64,000 bases of DNA from Aerococcaceae bacterium DSM 111021 (lineage in GTDB: Bacteria > Bacillota > Bacilli > Lactobacillales > Aerococcaceae), in NCBI GenBank assembly GCA_020112395.1, contig JACCEK010000003.1, positions 186,001 through 250,000 on the forward strand, in the 5' to 3' direction. Below are positions 37,510 to 46,475 of this stretch, in pieces; position 1 is the stretch's first letter, and each line of letters begins with the position of its first letter. Under the pieces are notes generated by a model. The model was given only the letters and a program-made list of their open reading frames with translations. It was not told the origin of the DNA and searched no databases. Position numbers and translations under genes: made by a program.

Positions 37510-39246
37510 ATGAAAAAAAGATTACTTTTATCAGCAATGGTTGCATTAGTAGGTGCACCATTAGCTCAACCTGTACTAAATTTTAATACGGGTAGTATCC
37601 AACAAGTTCAAGCACAAGAATCACAATTAGTTGCCTTAGGTGGGTCATTAGATCAAACTCAAGCACAACAAACATTACAGTTACTTGGTGCTAATGCAAT
37701 TGACCCAAGCAGCATTCTTTATGTCGATGGAACAGTTATTAATCAATATTTACAAGACGGGTCAGGACCAGGAACGGTTGTTTACTCGAGTGCTTATATC
37801 CAAACGATGAATGAAGGTTATGGGGTACAAGTCCAAATCGTTACACCACAAAACATTACGGGAGTATCGGCAACAACTTACCAAAACGCAGCAATTACTG
37901 CTGGTGCACGAAATGCTCAAATACGTATCGCTACAGTATCACCAGTAACAGGTGAGGGAGCTTTAGCAGGTGTATACGCACTATTAGAACAACAAGGTGT
38001 GGCTCTAAATCCTCAAGATGTTCAAGTGGCTCAAAATGAGATTACTTTAGTGAACGAAATCATTCAAAATGAACAAGTAGTGATTACTGATTCTCAAGTT
38101 AACCAAATGATTTCAGAAATCAAACAAGAAGTCGTTAACACAAATATCAACGCAGAAAACTCAAACGTTGAAGTCGATAATAGTGAAGAAACGAACACAA
38201 ACATCAATAATATCGTGAATAATATTACGAATAATTATGGTGTAACAGATGAGCAGTTACAACAAGAATTAGAAGCATTCGCTCAAGAATTCGCTAATAC
38301 TGATGCAGCTCAATCCGAAGATACAATTGGACAACTTGAACAAAGTATTCAGGAAAACTGGTCAGATGTTTTAGCAGGATTAGAGGGTGCTGTTTCTGCA
38401 GAGAATCTTCTTGCAGCGGAGCGTGTAGATTTCACTGATGCCAACACATATCACCCAATCATCCAAGCATTTTCTGATGAAATGTATCGTGTAATTGAAA
38501 CTGGAGAAGCTGTAGATGGTGTTTATAGTGATACATTTGTCTTTGAAGCGATGACACCAGAATTAACGTCAGAAGAAAAGTCTGCTTTGAATCACTTAAG
38601 AACAATTATGTACCAATATGCGGCTAATCAAGATGAATTTATTGCTTCAGGAGAGTATCAACCTGGTTATGCTAATATTAAAGAGAACTGGATAAATAAA
38701 TTGAATGCGTTTGAAAGCATGAAAGTTTCAGATCCGGTATTAGCAGAAATTATTTCACGTTTAGCTGTTGCAACAGGACGTGCACCGCAAGTTTATAACT
38801 ATGTGAATCCAACTCAAGAAGGATCAGTTATCTCATTAGAGAATGTATGGGATAACCCAGCAGGAAACACTGCTGATTTTAACATCTATACTTTTGATGT
38901 TGCTACAGATGAGATGAGTCAATTAGATGTCGTTTCTAATGAGATGATTCCTTTACAAGGAGCGTATGACTTTAGCAATATTTATGGCGTTTCTGTAGAG
39001 AACAATTATCAAGCCCAAGTAGAAATACCAGCAGAGTATACTATTGCTGGCTTTGTTCCAACTGAATCAGAAGAAGAAATCAGTTCTGAGGAAGAGACCA
39101 GTGAAGAAGTACCAGCAGAAGAAGCTCCCTCTGAGGAAGTTCCTTCAGAAGAAGAGTCTGTTGAAGAAACTCCAGTAGAAGAAACAACGGAAGAAGTTCC
39201 TGCTGAAGAAACATTAGAGGAACCAACTGATTCGGTAGAAGGCTAG
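37510..39246 (+). CDS. Secreted DUF1002 (YpuA-like) protein with long acidic tail
   Basis: A 578-residue exported protein. Residues 1-35 form a signal peptide (KKRLLLSAMVALVGAPLA, cleavage near VQAQES). Residues about 38-190 and 230-420 match the DUF1002 pattern (VALGGSLDQTQAQQTLQLLGA, GYGVQVQIVTPQNITGVSATTYQNAAITAGARNAQIRIATVSPVTGEGALAGVYALLE). A linker near 205-250 is rich in Asn (NTNINNIVNNITNN). From about 518 to the end is a Glu/Ser/Pro/Thr tail without LPXTG. The function of DUF1002 is unknown to me. It is monocistronic, with its own promoter and terminator, and splits the nusB-folD neighbourhood that is continuous in Bacillus. Confidence 0.85.
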   Translation: MKKRLLLSAMVALVGAPLAQPVLNFNTGSIQQVQAQESQLVALGGSLDQTQAQQTLQLLGANAIDPSSILYVDGTVINQYLQDGSGPGTVVYSSAYIQTMNEGYGVQVQIVTPQNITGVSATTYQNAAITAGARNAQIRIATVSPVTGEGALAGVYALLEQQGVALNPQDVQVAQNEITLVNEIIQNEQVVITDSQVNQMISEIKQEVVNTNINAENSNVEVDNSEETNTNINNIVNNITNNYGVTDEQLQQELEAFAQEFANTDAAQSEDTIGQLEQSIQENWSDVLAGLEGAVSAENLLAAERVDFTDANTYHPIIQAFSDEMYRVIETGEAVDGVYSDTFVFEAMTPELTSEEKSALNHLRTIMYQYAANQDEFIASGEYQPGYANIKENWINKLNAFESMKVSDPVLAEIISRLAVATGRAPQVYNYVNPTQEGSVISLENVWDNPAGNTADFNIYTFDVATDEMSQLDVVSNEMIPLQGAYDFSNIYGVSVENNYQAQVEIPAEYTIAGFVPTESEEEISSEEETSEEVPAEEAPSEEVPSEEESVEETPVEETTEEVPAEETLEEPTDSVEG

Positions 39247-39289
39247 TCATTCAGTAAGAATGAGAAGAACAGTTAAATAAATAATAATC

Positions 39290-39349
39290 GAACTTTAAAT
39301 ATTATTGACTCTGCATTTTATGTAAGTCTAATATTTAAAGTTCATTTTT
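39290..39349 (+). terminator. Terminator of the DUF1002 gene
   Basis: GAACTTTAAATATTA (39290-39304) pairs perfectly with TAATATTTAAAGTTC (39329-39343); an inner GACT/AGTC adds to it; ATTTTT follows. In the remaining 183 bases before folD I see no gene, riboswitch or confident promoter. Confidence 0.85.
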
Positions 39350-39532
39350 GTGTATAATTCATTTAGTACACTAAAAGACCAACTCGATAAGTGAATATTA
39401 CCAATTAATCTAGTCAGTTAGCTAGGATTGTTAGATTATATAAATTCGGTTATACTTAGCTTACGAACAAACGAGAACGATAAAGTGTCGGGATATAGAA
39501 TATAAAATAATCTGTAGAAAGAAGGCGATATA

Positions 39533-40423
39533 ATGTCTAAAACTCAAATCTTAGATGGAAAACAATTATCGTTACAATTACGTGATGAGTATAAGAATGC
39601 AGTTGAAAAATTAAAGCAACAAAATGTCACACCGAAGTTAGTCGTAATAACTGTTGGGGAAGATCCAGCTAGTAAAGTATACGTCGGACAAAAAGAAAAA
39701 ATGGCACAATATATCGGCTTTGAATTTGATTGGTTAACATTAGATGAAACCATCAGTCAAAAAGAACTTCATGAAACAATTGAAGCACTAAATAATGATT
39801 CAAACGTATCCGGTATGATTGTCCAATTCCCACTTCCAGACCACTTAGACCAAATTGCTGTGACGGAAGTAATTCGACCAGATAAAGATGTCGACGGCTT
39901 TCATCCATATAATATGGGAAAGATTGTTGAAGGAACAGGAGAGCTTTATCCGTGTACACCAAGAGGGATACTAAGATTATTAAACCGATATGACATTGAA
40001 ATCCAGGGAAAAGACGTTACGGTCGTTGGATACAGCCAGATCGTGGGAAAACCTTTATCGATTTTACTAGGGAACTTAGGTAGCACAGTTACGATTACAC
40101 ACTTATTAACTAAGGATTTACATCGACACTTGATAAATGCCGACGTAGTCATGGTAGCAGCAGGGTCACCTCACTTAGTTAAAGCAGAAGATTTAAAAGA
40201 AGGTGCCATTGTTATAGATGTAGGGATTAATCGATTAGATAATGGGAAATTAGTCGGAGACGTTGATTATGAGGGTGTTTTTGAAAAAGTAAGTGCAATC
40301 ACGCCAGTACCAGGTGGAGTAGGTCCTATGACAGTAGCTATGTTAATGGAACAAACAATCTTATGTGCTTGTCTTCAACACCAGCTAAACATTGCTGATT
40401 ATATAGATGGAGTTAATTTATGA
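39533..40423 (+). CDS. folD: Bifunctional methylenetetrahydrofolate dehydrogenase/cyclohydrolase
   Basis: A 296-residue FolD that interconverts 5,10-methylene- and 10-formyl-tetrahydrofolate. Visible are VGEDPASKVYVGQKEKMAQYIG (Tyr and Lys of the folate site near residues 49-53), QFPLPDHLD, the NADP site GYSQIVGKPLSILLG and the C-terminal PVPGGVGPMTVAMLMEQT. GAAAGAAGG precedes ATG. Its TGA overlaps the xseA ATG (ATGA), starting a nine-gene run in which all spacings are short. Confidence 0.97.
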   Translation: MSKTQILDGKQLSLQLRDEYKNAVEKLKQQNVTPKLVVITVGEDPASKVYVGQKEKMAQYIGFEFDWLTLDETISQKELHETIEALNNDSNVSGMIVQFPLPDHLDQIAVTEVIRPDKDVDGFHPYNMGKIVEGTGELYPCTPRGILRLLNRYDIEIQGKDVTVVGYSQIVGKPLSILLGNLGSTVTITHLLTKDLHRHLINADVVMVAAGSPHLVKAEDLKEGAIVIDVGINRLDNGKLVGDVDYEGVFEKVSAITPVPGGVGPMTVAMLMEQTILCACLQHQLNIADYIDGVNL

Positions 40424-41802
40424 GTGAAAGTAAACAAGAATATTTAACCGTTCAAGCGTTAACAAAATATATTAAAAGAAAATTTGATGTCGATCCACAT
40501 TTACAACGAGTCTTTGTTGTAGGAGAGGTATCAAATTTTCGCTTAAGACCTAATTCACACCAATACTTTAGCTTAAAGGATGAAGGTGCGAGAATAAGTG
40601 CAGTGATGTATCGCTCTGCATTTCAGCGCGTGAAGTTTAATATCGAAGAAGGAATGAAAGTATTTGTTACCGGGAAGATTACATTATATGAACCAACGGG
40701 TGCATATCAAATCGTAATTGATAGTATTCAACCTGATGGTATCGGTGCACTCTATCAACAACTAGAACAGTTAAAGCAAAAATTTAAAGAAGCAGGCCAT
40801 TTTGATCAACCAAAACTGCCTATCCCACGTTTTCCTAAAAAAATTGCTGTGATTACAAGTCCAACTGGAGCAGTTATTCGTGATATAATAACAACGATTA
40901 ATAGACGCTATCCAATCGTAGAGATAACTGTCGTACCAACACGAGTGCAAGGAAAAGAAGCAGCAAGCGAAATTGTTGAAGCTTTTAATAAAGTGAGTCA
41001 AAGACAGGATGAATTCGACACCGTCATTGTTGCTCGTGGTGGTGGATCAATCGAAGACTTATGGTGCTTTAATGATGAGCAAGTTGCAATGGCAATTCTT
41101 AATTGTCCATTACCTGTTATTTCTTCAATTGGTCACGAAACAGATACGACAATGGCAGATTTAGTTGCGGATGTGAGAGCAGCTACACCAACGGCAGCAG
41201 CTGAAATAGCGGCCCCAGTTTTACAAGAAGTTTTGGCATATTTAACTCAGATGCAGGAACGTGTGTTTTATTCAATGAATCAGCGAATTCAGTACATGCG
41301 TAAATATTATGACCGTTTTGCTCAGTCCTATGTTATGACTCAACCAGAGCGATTATATCAACCATATATGCAACAATTGGATTTAGCAGTTGAGAAATTA
41401 ACTAATAATAAAGATAATTATTTTACTGAACACAAAAATAACATTAAAGTATTAAAGCAAAGACTAGCAGTTCAACAACCTCAAGGTTTAATTAATCAAT
41501 ATCAAAAGGATTTGTCTATATCTACCAATCAACTATTCCGTAATATGAATCAATATCAACACAATAAGAGTGTTGAATTTGGTAATATGATGCAATTACT
41601 TGATGCATACAGTCCACTAAAAAGTGTTCAAAGAGGTTATGCTGTAGTGACGTCTGATGAGGATATTGTAAAACATATCACTCAAGTTGAAAAAGATGAT
41701 ATGATAAAAGTGAATTTAAGCGATGGTTTAATAGAAGCTCAAGTTACACGAACAACGAAAGAAAATATATTTAAGCAGTTTTCTGATTTAGAGAAGGAGT
41801 AA
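40420..41802 (+). CDS. xseA: Exodeoxyribonuclease VII large subunit
   Basis: A 460-residue catalytic subunit that degrades single-stranded DNA. The N-terminal OB fold is about residues 5-105 (VFVVGEVSNFRLRPNSHQYFSLKDEGARI); the catalytic region includes KIAVITSPTGAVIRDI, VVPTRVQGKEA, IVARGGGSIEDLWCFNDE and SSIGHETDTTMADLVADVRAATPTAAAE. A long coiled-coil region follows. It overlaps folD by four bases and is three bases from xseB. Confidence 0.96.
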   Translation: MSESKQEYLTVQALTKYIKRKFDVDPHLQRVFVVGEVSNFRLRPNSHQYFSLKDEGARISAVMYRSAFQRVKFNIEEGMKVFVTGKITLYEPTGAYQIVIDSIQPDGIGALYQQLEQLKQKFKEAGHFDQPKLPIPRFPKKIAVITSPTGAVIRDIITTINRRYPIVEITVVPTRVQGKEAASEIVEAFNKVSQRQDEFDTVIVARGGGSIEDLWCFNDEQVAMAILNCPLPVISSIGHETDTTMADLVADVRAATPTAAAEIAAPVLQEVLAYLTQMQERVFYSMNQRIQYMRKYYDRFAQSYVMTQPERLYQPYMQQLDLAVEKLTNNKDNYFTEHKNNIKVLKQRLAVQQPQGLINQYQKDLSISTNQLFRNMNQYQHNKSVEFGNMMQLLDAYSPLKSVQRGYAVVTSDEDIVKHITQVEKDDMIKVNLSDGLIEAQVTRTTKENIFKQFSDLEKE

Positions 41803-41805
41803 ACA

Positions 41806-42042
41806 ATGGCAAAAATGAATGGACCACAAAATTTTGAAGAAGCTTTACAAGAATTAGAACTAATCGTATCTCAACTTGAAAAAGGTGATTTACCTCTAGA
41901 AAAAGCATTAGAATCTTTTCAAAGAGGTGTTGAGTTAAGTCAGTACTGTCAAAAATCATTAACTAATGCAGAAAGTACAGTAGCAAAAATGATGACTGAT
42001 AAAGGTGACGTGGAATTAGATGGAGAGGTTATTAATGAATAA
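41806..42042 (+). CDS. xseB: Exodeoxyribonuclease VII small subunit
   Basis: A 78-residue helical protein that forms the regulatory arm of exonuclease VII. The core FEEALQELELIVSQLEKGDLPLEKALESFQRGVELSQYCQKSL is family-defining. GAGAAGGAG precedes ATG. The end overlaps the start of ispA by 8 bases. Confidence 0.95.
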   Translation: MAKMNGPQNFEEALQELELIVSQLEKGDLPLEKALESFQRGVELSQYCQKSLTNAESTVAKMMTDKGDVELDGEVINE

Positions 42043-42919
42043 ACAAGAATTAAATGATTTAAGAAATGTTTTTGAAGTGGAGTTAGACGATCATATTCGT
42101 CTACTTAATACACCAATCGAAATGTTAAAACCGATGATTTATTCATTAAAAGGTGGCGGAAAACGTCTTCGACCTTTGTTACTTTTAGCAATCTTAAATG
42201 CTGAATCGGATAAGAATTTGAAAAAGGGAAGTTCAACTGCAGTCGCATTAGAATTTATTCATACTTATTCATTAATACACGATGATTTACCAGCGATGGA
42301 TAATGACGATTTAAGACGTGGTCAGCCTACTGCGCATATTAAGTTTGATGAAGCAACCGCTATTCTTGCAGGTGATGCTTTATTAACAGATGCCTTTGGA
42401 TTAATTGCTGAAGATGCAAAATTAAAAAGCAAACAAAAAGTTAAATTAATATCGCTATTAAGTTCTGCTGCAGGATCACATGGAATGGTTTCAGGACAAC
42501 TAGGTGATATGCAATCAGAAGATAAAGAAATAAGTTTAGAGAAATTAAACAAAATACATGAGTATAAAACCGGTAAATTATTCACATTTGCTACACAAGC
42601 TGCCGCAATAATAGGTGAATACAGTTCTGAAGTTGAAGAGTTATTAGTGAAGTTTGGTGAAACATTTGGCGTTCTTTACCAAATTCATAATGACTTGTTA
42701 GATGTCATTGATGATAGCAACCAATCTGGTAAAGGGCATTCGAGTGATGAGAACAATAACAAATCTACTTACCCTAACTTAATCGGTTTAGATGCATCAA
42801 TACAAGCTTTAAGTGATGAACGAGAAAAAGCCGTAGACATCATCGAAAAAGTCACAAAATTAAGCGGAAATGATTATAGTATCTTAAATACGTTTTTATC
42901 ATTTACCGATTTGGACTGA
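42035..42919 (+). CDS. ispA: Polyprenyl (farnesyl) diphosphate synthase IspA, altered second Asp motif
   Basis: A 294-residue trans-prenyltransferase making farnesyl diphosphate from IPP and DMAPP for undecaprenyl and quinone chains. The first Asp-rich motif is intact (HDDLPAMDNDD, residues 82-92), as are GGKRLRP and GDALLTDAFGLI. The second motif, normally DDxxD, reads N219-D-L-L-D (YQIHNDLLDVIDD), with Asn in place of the first Asp (codon AAT at 42689-42691). I place the start at ATG 42035 behind GGAGAGG. The dxs gene that follows ispA in Bacillus is absent, so IPP probably comes from the mevalonate pathway (inference). Confidence 0.93.
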   Translation: MNKQELNDLRNVFEVELDDHIRLLNTPIEMLKPMIYSLKGGGKRLRPLLLLAILNAESDKNLKKGSSTAVALEFIHTYSLIHDDLPAMDNDDLRRGQPTAHIKFDEATAILAGDALLTDAFGLIAEDAKLKSKQKVKLISLLSSAAGSHGMVSGQLGDMQSEDKEISLEKLNKIHEYKTGKLFTFATQAAAIIGEYSSEVEELLVKFGETFGVLYQIHNDLLDVIDDSNQSGKGHSSDENNNKSTYPNLIGLDASIQALSDEREKAVDIIEKVTKLSGNDYSILNTFLSFTDLD

Positions 42920-42927
42920 GGAATCTT

Positions 42928-43740
42928 ATGAAAAAAGAGCGATTAGATAAATTAGTAGTCCAATCTGGACTAACTGATACACGTGAACAAGCAAAACGGT
43001 TAATTATGGCAGGCCAAATTTATGATGCAAATAATCAACGCTATGATAAGCCAGGTGAAAAGATTGATATGACGAAAGAACTTCATATCAAAGGTAAAAA
43101 AATACCATATGTAAGTCGTGGAGGTCTCAAGTTAGAGAAAGCGATTAAACATTTCGGTATAGATATGACTGATCAAATATTATTAGATATTGGTGCATCT
43201 ACAGGTGGGTTTACGGATGCTGCGCTTCAAAATGGGGCAAAACTAAGCTATGCTTTAGATGTAGGATATAATCAATTAGCATATAAATTACGACAAGATG
43301 ATCGAGTTGTTGTTATGGAACGACAAAACTTCCGTCATTCAGTACCAGACGACTTTACAGAAGGTACACCGACAATTGCGAGTATTGATGTATCATTTAT
43401 TTCGCTTGGTTTAATTTTACCACCACTGATTCCAATCTTAGAAGAAGGTGGTTCAGTCCTAGTGTTAATAAAACCACAATTTGAGGCTGGTCCAGATAGA
43501 ATAGGTAAAAAAGGAATCATCAAAGATATGAAAGTGCATAAGGATGTCGTTCATGAAGTCATTGATATGATGTGTAGAATCGGATATGAATTAGAAAACT
43601 TAACTTACTCACCAATTACGGGTGGAGAAGGAAATATTGAGTTTTTAGCACATATTATTAACTCAAAACAATTAAACAATAATAGTAAAGAAAAGATAAA
43701 TATAGATGAGGTAGTGCAATCCGCACACGATAATTTATAA
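42928..43740 (+). CDS. tlyA: TlyA family rRNA 2'-O-methyltransferase
   Basis: A 270-residue protein with an N-terminal S4 RNA-binding domain (RLDKLVVQSGLTDTREQAKRLIMAGQIYDANN) and a FtsJ-like methyltransferase domain (YVSRGGLKLEKAI, LLDIGASTGGFTDAALQNGA, IASIDVSFISLGLILPPL, LIKPQFEAGPDRI). TlyA proteins methylate ribose in rRNA; the hemolysin label of older annotation is unlikely to be the real function. It is eight bases after ispA. The argR gene that usually sits between tlyA and recN is missing. Confidence 0.92.
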   Translation: MKKERLDKLVVQSGLTDTREQAKRLIMAGQIYDANNQRYDKPGEKIDMTKELHIKGKKIPYVSRGGLKLEKAIKHFGIDMTDQILLDIGASTGGFTDAALQNGAKLSYALDVGYNQLAYKLRQDDRVVVMERQNFRHSVPDDFTEGTPTIASIDVSFISLGLILPPLIPILEEGGSVLVLIKPQFEAGPDRIGKKGIIKDMKVHKDVVHEVIDMMCRIGYELENLTYSPITGGEGNIEFLAHIINSKQLNNNSKEKINIDEVVQSAHDNL

Positions 43741-43758
43741 AACCAATGGGGTGAAGTC

Positions 43759-45489
43759 ATGCTACAAAGTTTAACGATTGAAAATTTTGCGATAATAGAA
43801 GAAGTGAATATTGATTTTACCGAGGGAATGACTGTTTTATCAGGTGAGACTGGAGCAGGTAAATCAATCATTATTGATGCATTAGGTATTCTTTGTGGAG
43901 GGCGTGGATCAAGCGAGTACATTCGACACGGGGATGATAAGTTGTTAATAGAAGGTTTATTTACGTTTGATAACTTACCAGATGGATTAGAATCATCGCT
44001 TTTAAATTTTGGCTTGAATATTGATATTATGATGGATGGACTAATTATTCGACGCGAAATCAATAAATCAGGTAAAAACACCATTAGAATTAATGGTCAA
44101 CTAGCTAACGTCACTCTATTGAAAGACATTGGTAACTATCTTGTTGATATTCATGGACAAAATGAACATCAAGAACTACTAGATAGAACGAAGCATTTAT
44201 CTTTGCTAGATAATTATGGAAATAAACGAATTAATGAAGCATTATCAGAGTATCAAGAAGCATACTATTCGTATAATAAATTAAGAAAAGAATGGTTAGA
44301 AGCGCAACAATCAGATTCTAATGACCGACAACGGGTAAATTTCTTAGAATTTCAAATTGAAGAGATTGAAGCAGCTGAGCTAGTTATTGGTGAGGATGAA
44401 GAATTAGAGACGATAAGTAAGAAGTTGCAACATGCTCAACAAATTAATCAGAATATGAGCATGATGACTAACATCTTAAGTGAATCTGATCAAAGTATAA
44501 TCACCCAGCTAGACCAAGTGTTGGTATTATTAGACGAAATTAAAGATTATCAACCTGAGATAGCAGCAATACAAGAGGGAATGACTACCACTAGATTCGA
44601 TATAGAAGAATATGCACATCAATTAGCTTCTCTTGATTATGAACTAGATAATGAGAATCAGACAATTGATCAAGTAGAGAATCGATTGGGTGAATTAAGT
44701 CGCTTGAAGCGTAAGTATGGTATGGAACTGGCAGAGATATTAGATTACTACAACGAAATATCAGAAGAAGTATATCAAATTCTACACAGAGAAAGTTATT
44801 TGGAAGAATTAGAAGAACAGCTAACTGAAGCTTATTCGAGTGTGTTAGAAAAAGCGAATCAACTGAATGATAAACGAAAAGTGATTGCTGAAGATTTGGT
44901 ATTGGCAATCGAATTGGAATTGAAAGACTTGTATATGGAAAATAGTCGTTTCACCGTTCGCTTTACTGAACCAGTCGTTGATACAGAATTGAAATTAATG
45001 AATGTAAAAGAATTAGTCAGATTTACGCCTAATGGATTTAATCTGATTGAGTTTTATGTGGCAACTAATGTGGGGGAAGGCCAAAAGCCACTTGTTCAAG
45101 TTGCGAGTGGTGGAGAATTATCTCGGTTTATGCTCGCATTAAAAACAGTTTTCAGTCGGGAAACCTCTCCAAAGGTAATGGTATTCGATGAGATAGATAC
45201 GGGTGTATCTGGACGAGTAGGGCAAGCCATTGCTGAAAAAATACGTGAAGTATCTAATTCACATCAAGTGTTTTGTATTACACATCTTCCACAAGTTGCA
45301 GCAATATCGAATAAACAACTCTATATCTTTAAGCAAGTAGAAGATCAGAAAACCTCAACGAATGTCAAGCAATTATCATCTAATGAACGTATAGAAGCAA
45401 TTGCATTAATGCTTTCCGGAAGAGAAATCACGCCAACGTCACTTCAAATGGCAGATGAACTTTTAAAAGAATATCATATAATTAAATAG
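43759..45489 (+). CDS. recN: DNA repair ATPase RecN
   Basis: A 576-residue SMC-like protein acting early in double-strand-break repair. Walker A is SGETGAGKSIIIDALGIL near residue 30; a long coiled coil spans about 165-390 with a hinge; the C-terminal ABC signature is VASGGELSRFMLALK and Walker B VMVFDEIDTGVSGRVGQAIAEKI near 480, then ITHLPQVAA. ATG follows GGGGTGAAG. It is 18 bases after tlyA. Confidence 0.96.
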   Translation: MLQSLTIENFAIIEEVNIDFTEGMTVLSGETGAGKSIIIDALGILCGGRGSSEYIRHGDDKLLIEGLFTFDNLPDGLESSLLNFGLNIDIMMDGLIIRREINKSGKNTIRINGQLANVTLLKDIGNYLVDIHGQNEHQELLDRTKHLSLLDNYGNKRINEALSEYQEAYYSYNKLRKEWLEAQQSDSNDRQRVNFLEFQIEEIEAAELVIGEDEELETISKKLQHAQQINQNMSMMTNILSESDQSIITQLDQVLVLLDEIKDYQPEIAAIQEGMTTTRFDIEEYAHQLASLDYELDNENQTIDQVENRLGELSRLKRKYGMELAEILDYYNEISEEVYQILHRESYLEELEEQLTEAYSSVLEKANQLNDKRKVIAEDLVLAIELELKDLYMENSRFTVRFTEPVVDTELKLMNVKELVRFTPNGFNLIEFYVATNVGEGQKPLVQVASGGELSRFMLALKTVFSRETSPKVMVFDEIDTGVSGRVGQAIAEKIREVSNSHQVFCITHLPQVAAISNKQLYIFKQVEDQKTSTNVKQLSSNERIEAIALMLSGREITPTSLQMADELLKEYHIIK

Positions 45490-45510
45490 AGATAATAAAG
45501 GATAATGAGA

Positions 45511-46458
45511 ATGGACTTACAATCAATTTCAATACTAGTAATCGGTGGTCCTACAGGCGTAGGAAAAACTAATTTAAGTATTGAATTAGCTAAACAATTT
45601 AATGGAGAGATTATCAATGGAGATAGTCTACAAGTATATAAGCAATTAGATATTGGAACAGGTAAAATTATGACATCAGAGATGGATGGTATACCCCATC
45701 ATATGTTAGATATACTTGATGTTTCAATGTCTTATAATGCAAGTCAGTTTAAATATGATGCGACTGAAAAAATTAAAGAGATTCATCGAAAAGGAAAACT
45801 CCCTATTATTGTTGGAGGGACGGGTCTTTATTTAGAAGGTTTACTTTATGATTTGGAATTTGGTAGAGAGAACAGCCAAGATACTCAGATACGTAGTCAA
45901 CTTGAAAGCCAAGCTTTAGAGTTAGGAAATTTAGCTATGTGGAATCAACTCAATGAGATAGATCCAGAAGCTGCGAAAAAGATTCCCTACCAAAATGTTC
46001 AAAGAACAATTCGAGCAATGGAAGTCATTGCTATTACTGGAAAAACTTTTTCTGGTCAAACGAGTCATGATACAAAACAATCTGTATTTAATGAATGTTT
46101 AGTCATTTTAAATCGTAATCGTGAAGAATTATATGATAGAATAAATTCAAGAGTACATGACATGATCAGCAGAGGGTTGGAACAAGAAGCAAAGTGGTTA
46201 TATGACCAATCTGAGGGAAAAGATTTTCAGAGCGTCAAAGGGATAGGCTACAAAGAATGGTGGCCATACTTTAATAACCGCATGGACAAAGATGAAGTCA
46301 TAGAAACGATTCAACAAAACTCACGACGATATGCCAAACGGCAATTAACGTGGTTTAGAAATCGTATGAAGAACCCTCAGTGGATTGATATTTCGAATGA
46401 AGACGAAGCAATCAAGCAGGCCACACATATTGTGAAATCACATTTACAAGATAATTGA
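45511..46458 (+). CDS. miaA: tRNA dimethylallyltransferase MiaA
   Basis: Adds dimethylallyl to A37 of tRNAs that read codons starting with U. The 315-residue protein has the P-loop GGPTGVGKTNLSIELAK, the substrate segments IINGDSLQVYKQLDIGTGK and IPHHMLDILD, and VGGTGLYLEGLLYD, and RYAKRQLTWFRN near the C-terminus. I choose ATG 45511 (8 bases after AAAGGA) over ATG 45505, which is only two bases from it. It follows recN closely and precedes hflX. Confidence 0.95.
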   Translation: MDLQSISILVIGGPTGVGKTNLSIELAKQFNGEIINGDSLQVYKQLDIGTGKIMTSEMDGIPHHMLDILDVSMSYNASQFKYDATEKIKEIHRKGKLPIIVGGTGLYLEGLLYDLEFGRENSQDTQIRSQLESQALELGNLAMWNQLNEIDPEAAKKIPYQNVQRTIRAMEVIAITGKTFSGQTSHDTKQSVFNECLVILNRNREELYDRINSRVHDMISRGLEQEAKWLYDQSEGKDFQSVKGIGYKEWWPYFNNRMDKDEVIETIQQNSRRYAKRQLTWFRNRMKNPQWIDISNEDEAIKQATHIVKSHLQDN

Positions 46459-46475
46459 AAGGTAGATAAAAGTAT

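Noticed and set aside
39350-39532. Riboswitch or T-box ahead of folD
   Set aside because: No recognisable THF-riboswitch or T-box core; only short scattered inverted repeats.
43605-44084. Minus-strand 159-codon open frame across tlyA and recN
   Set aside because: Opposite two clearly real genes, no binding site, Ser/Pro/Ile composition typical of antisense frames.
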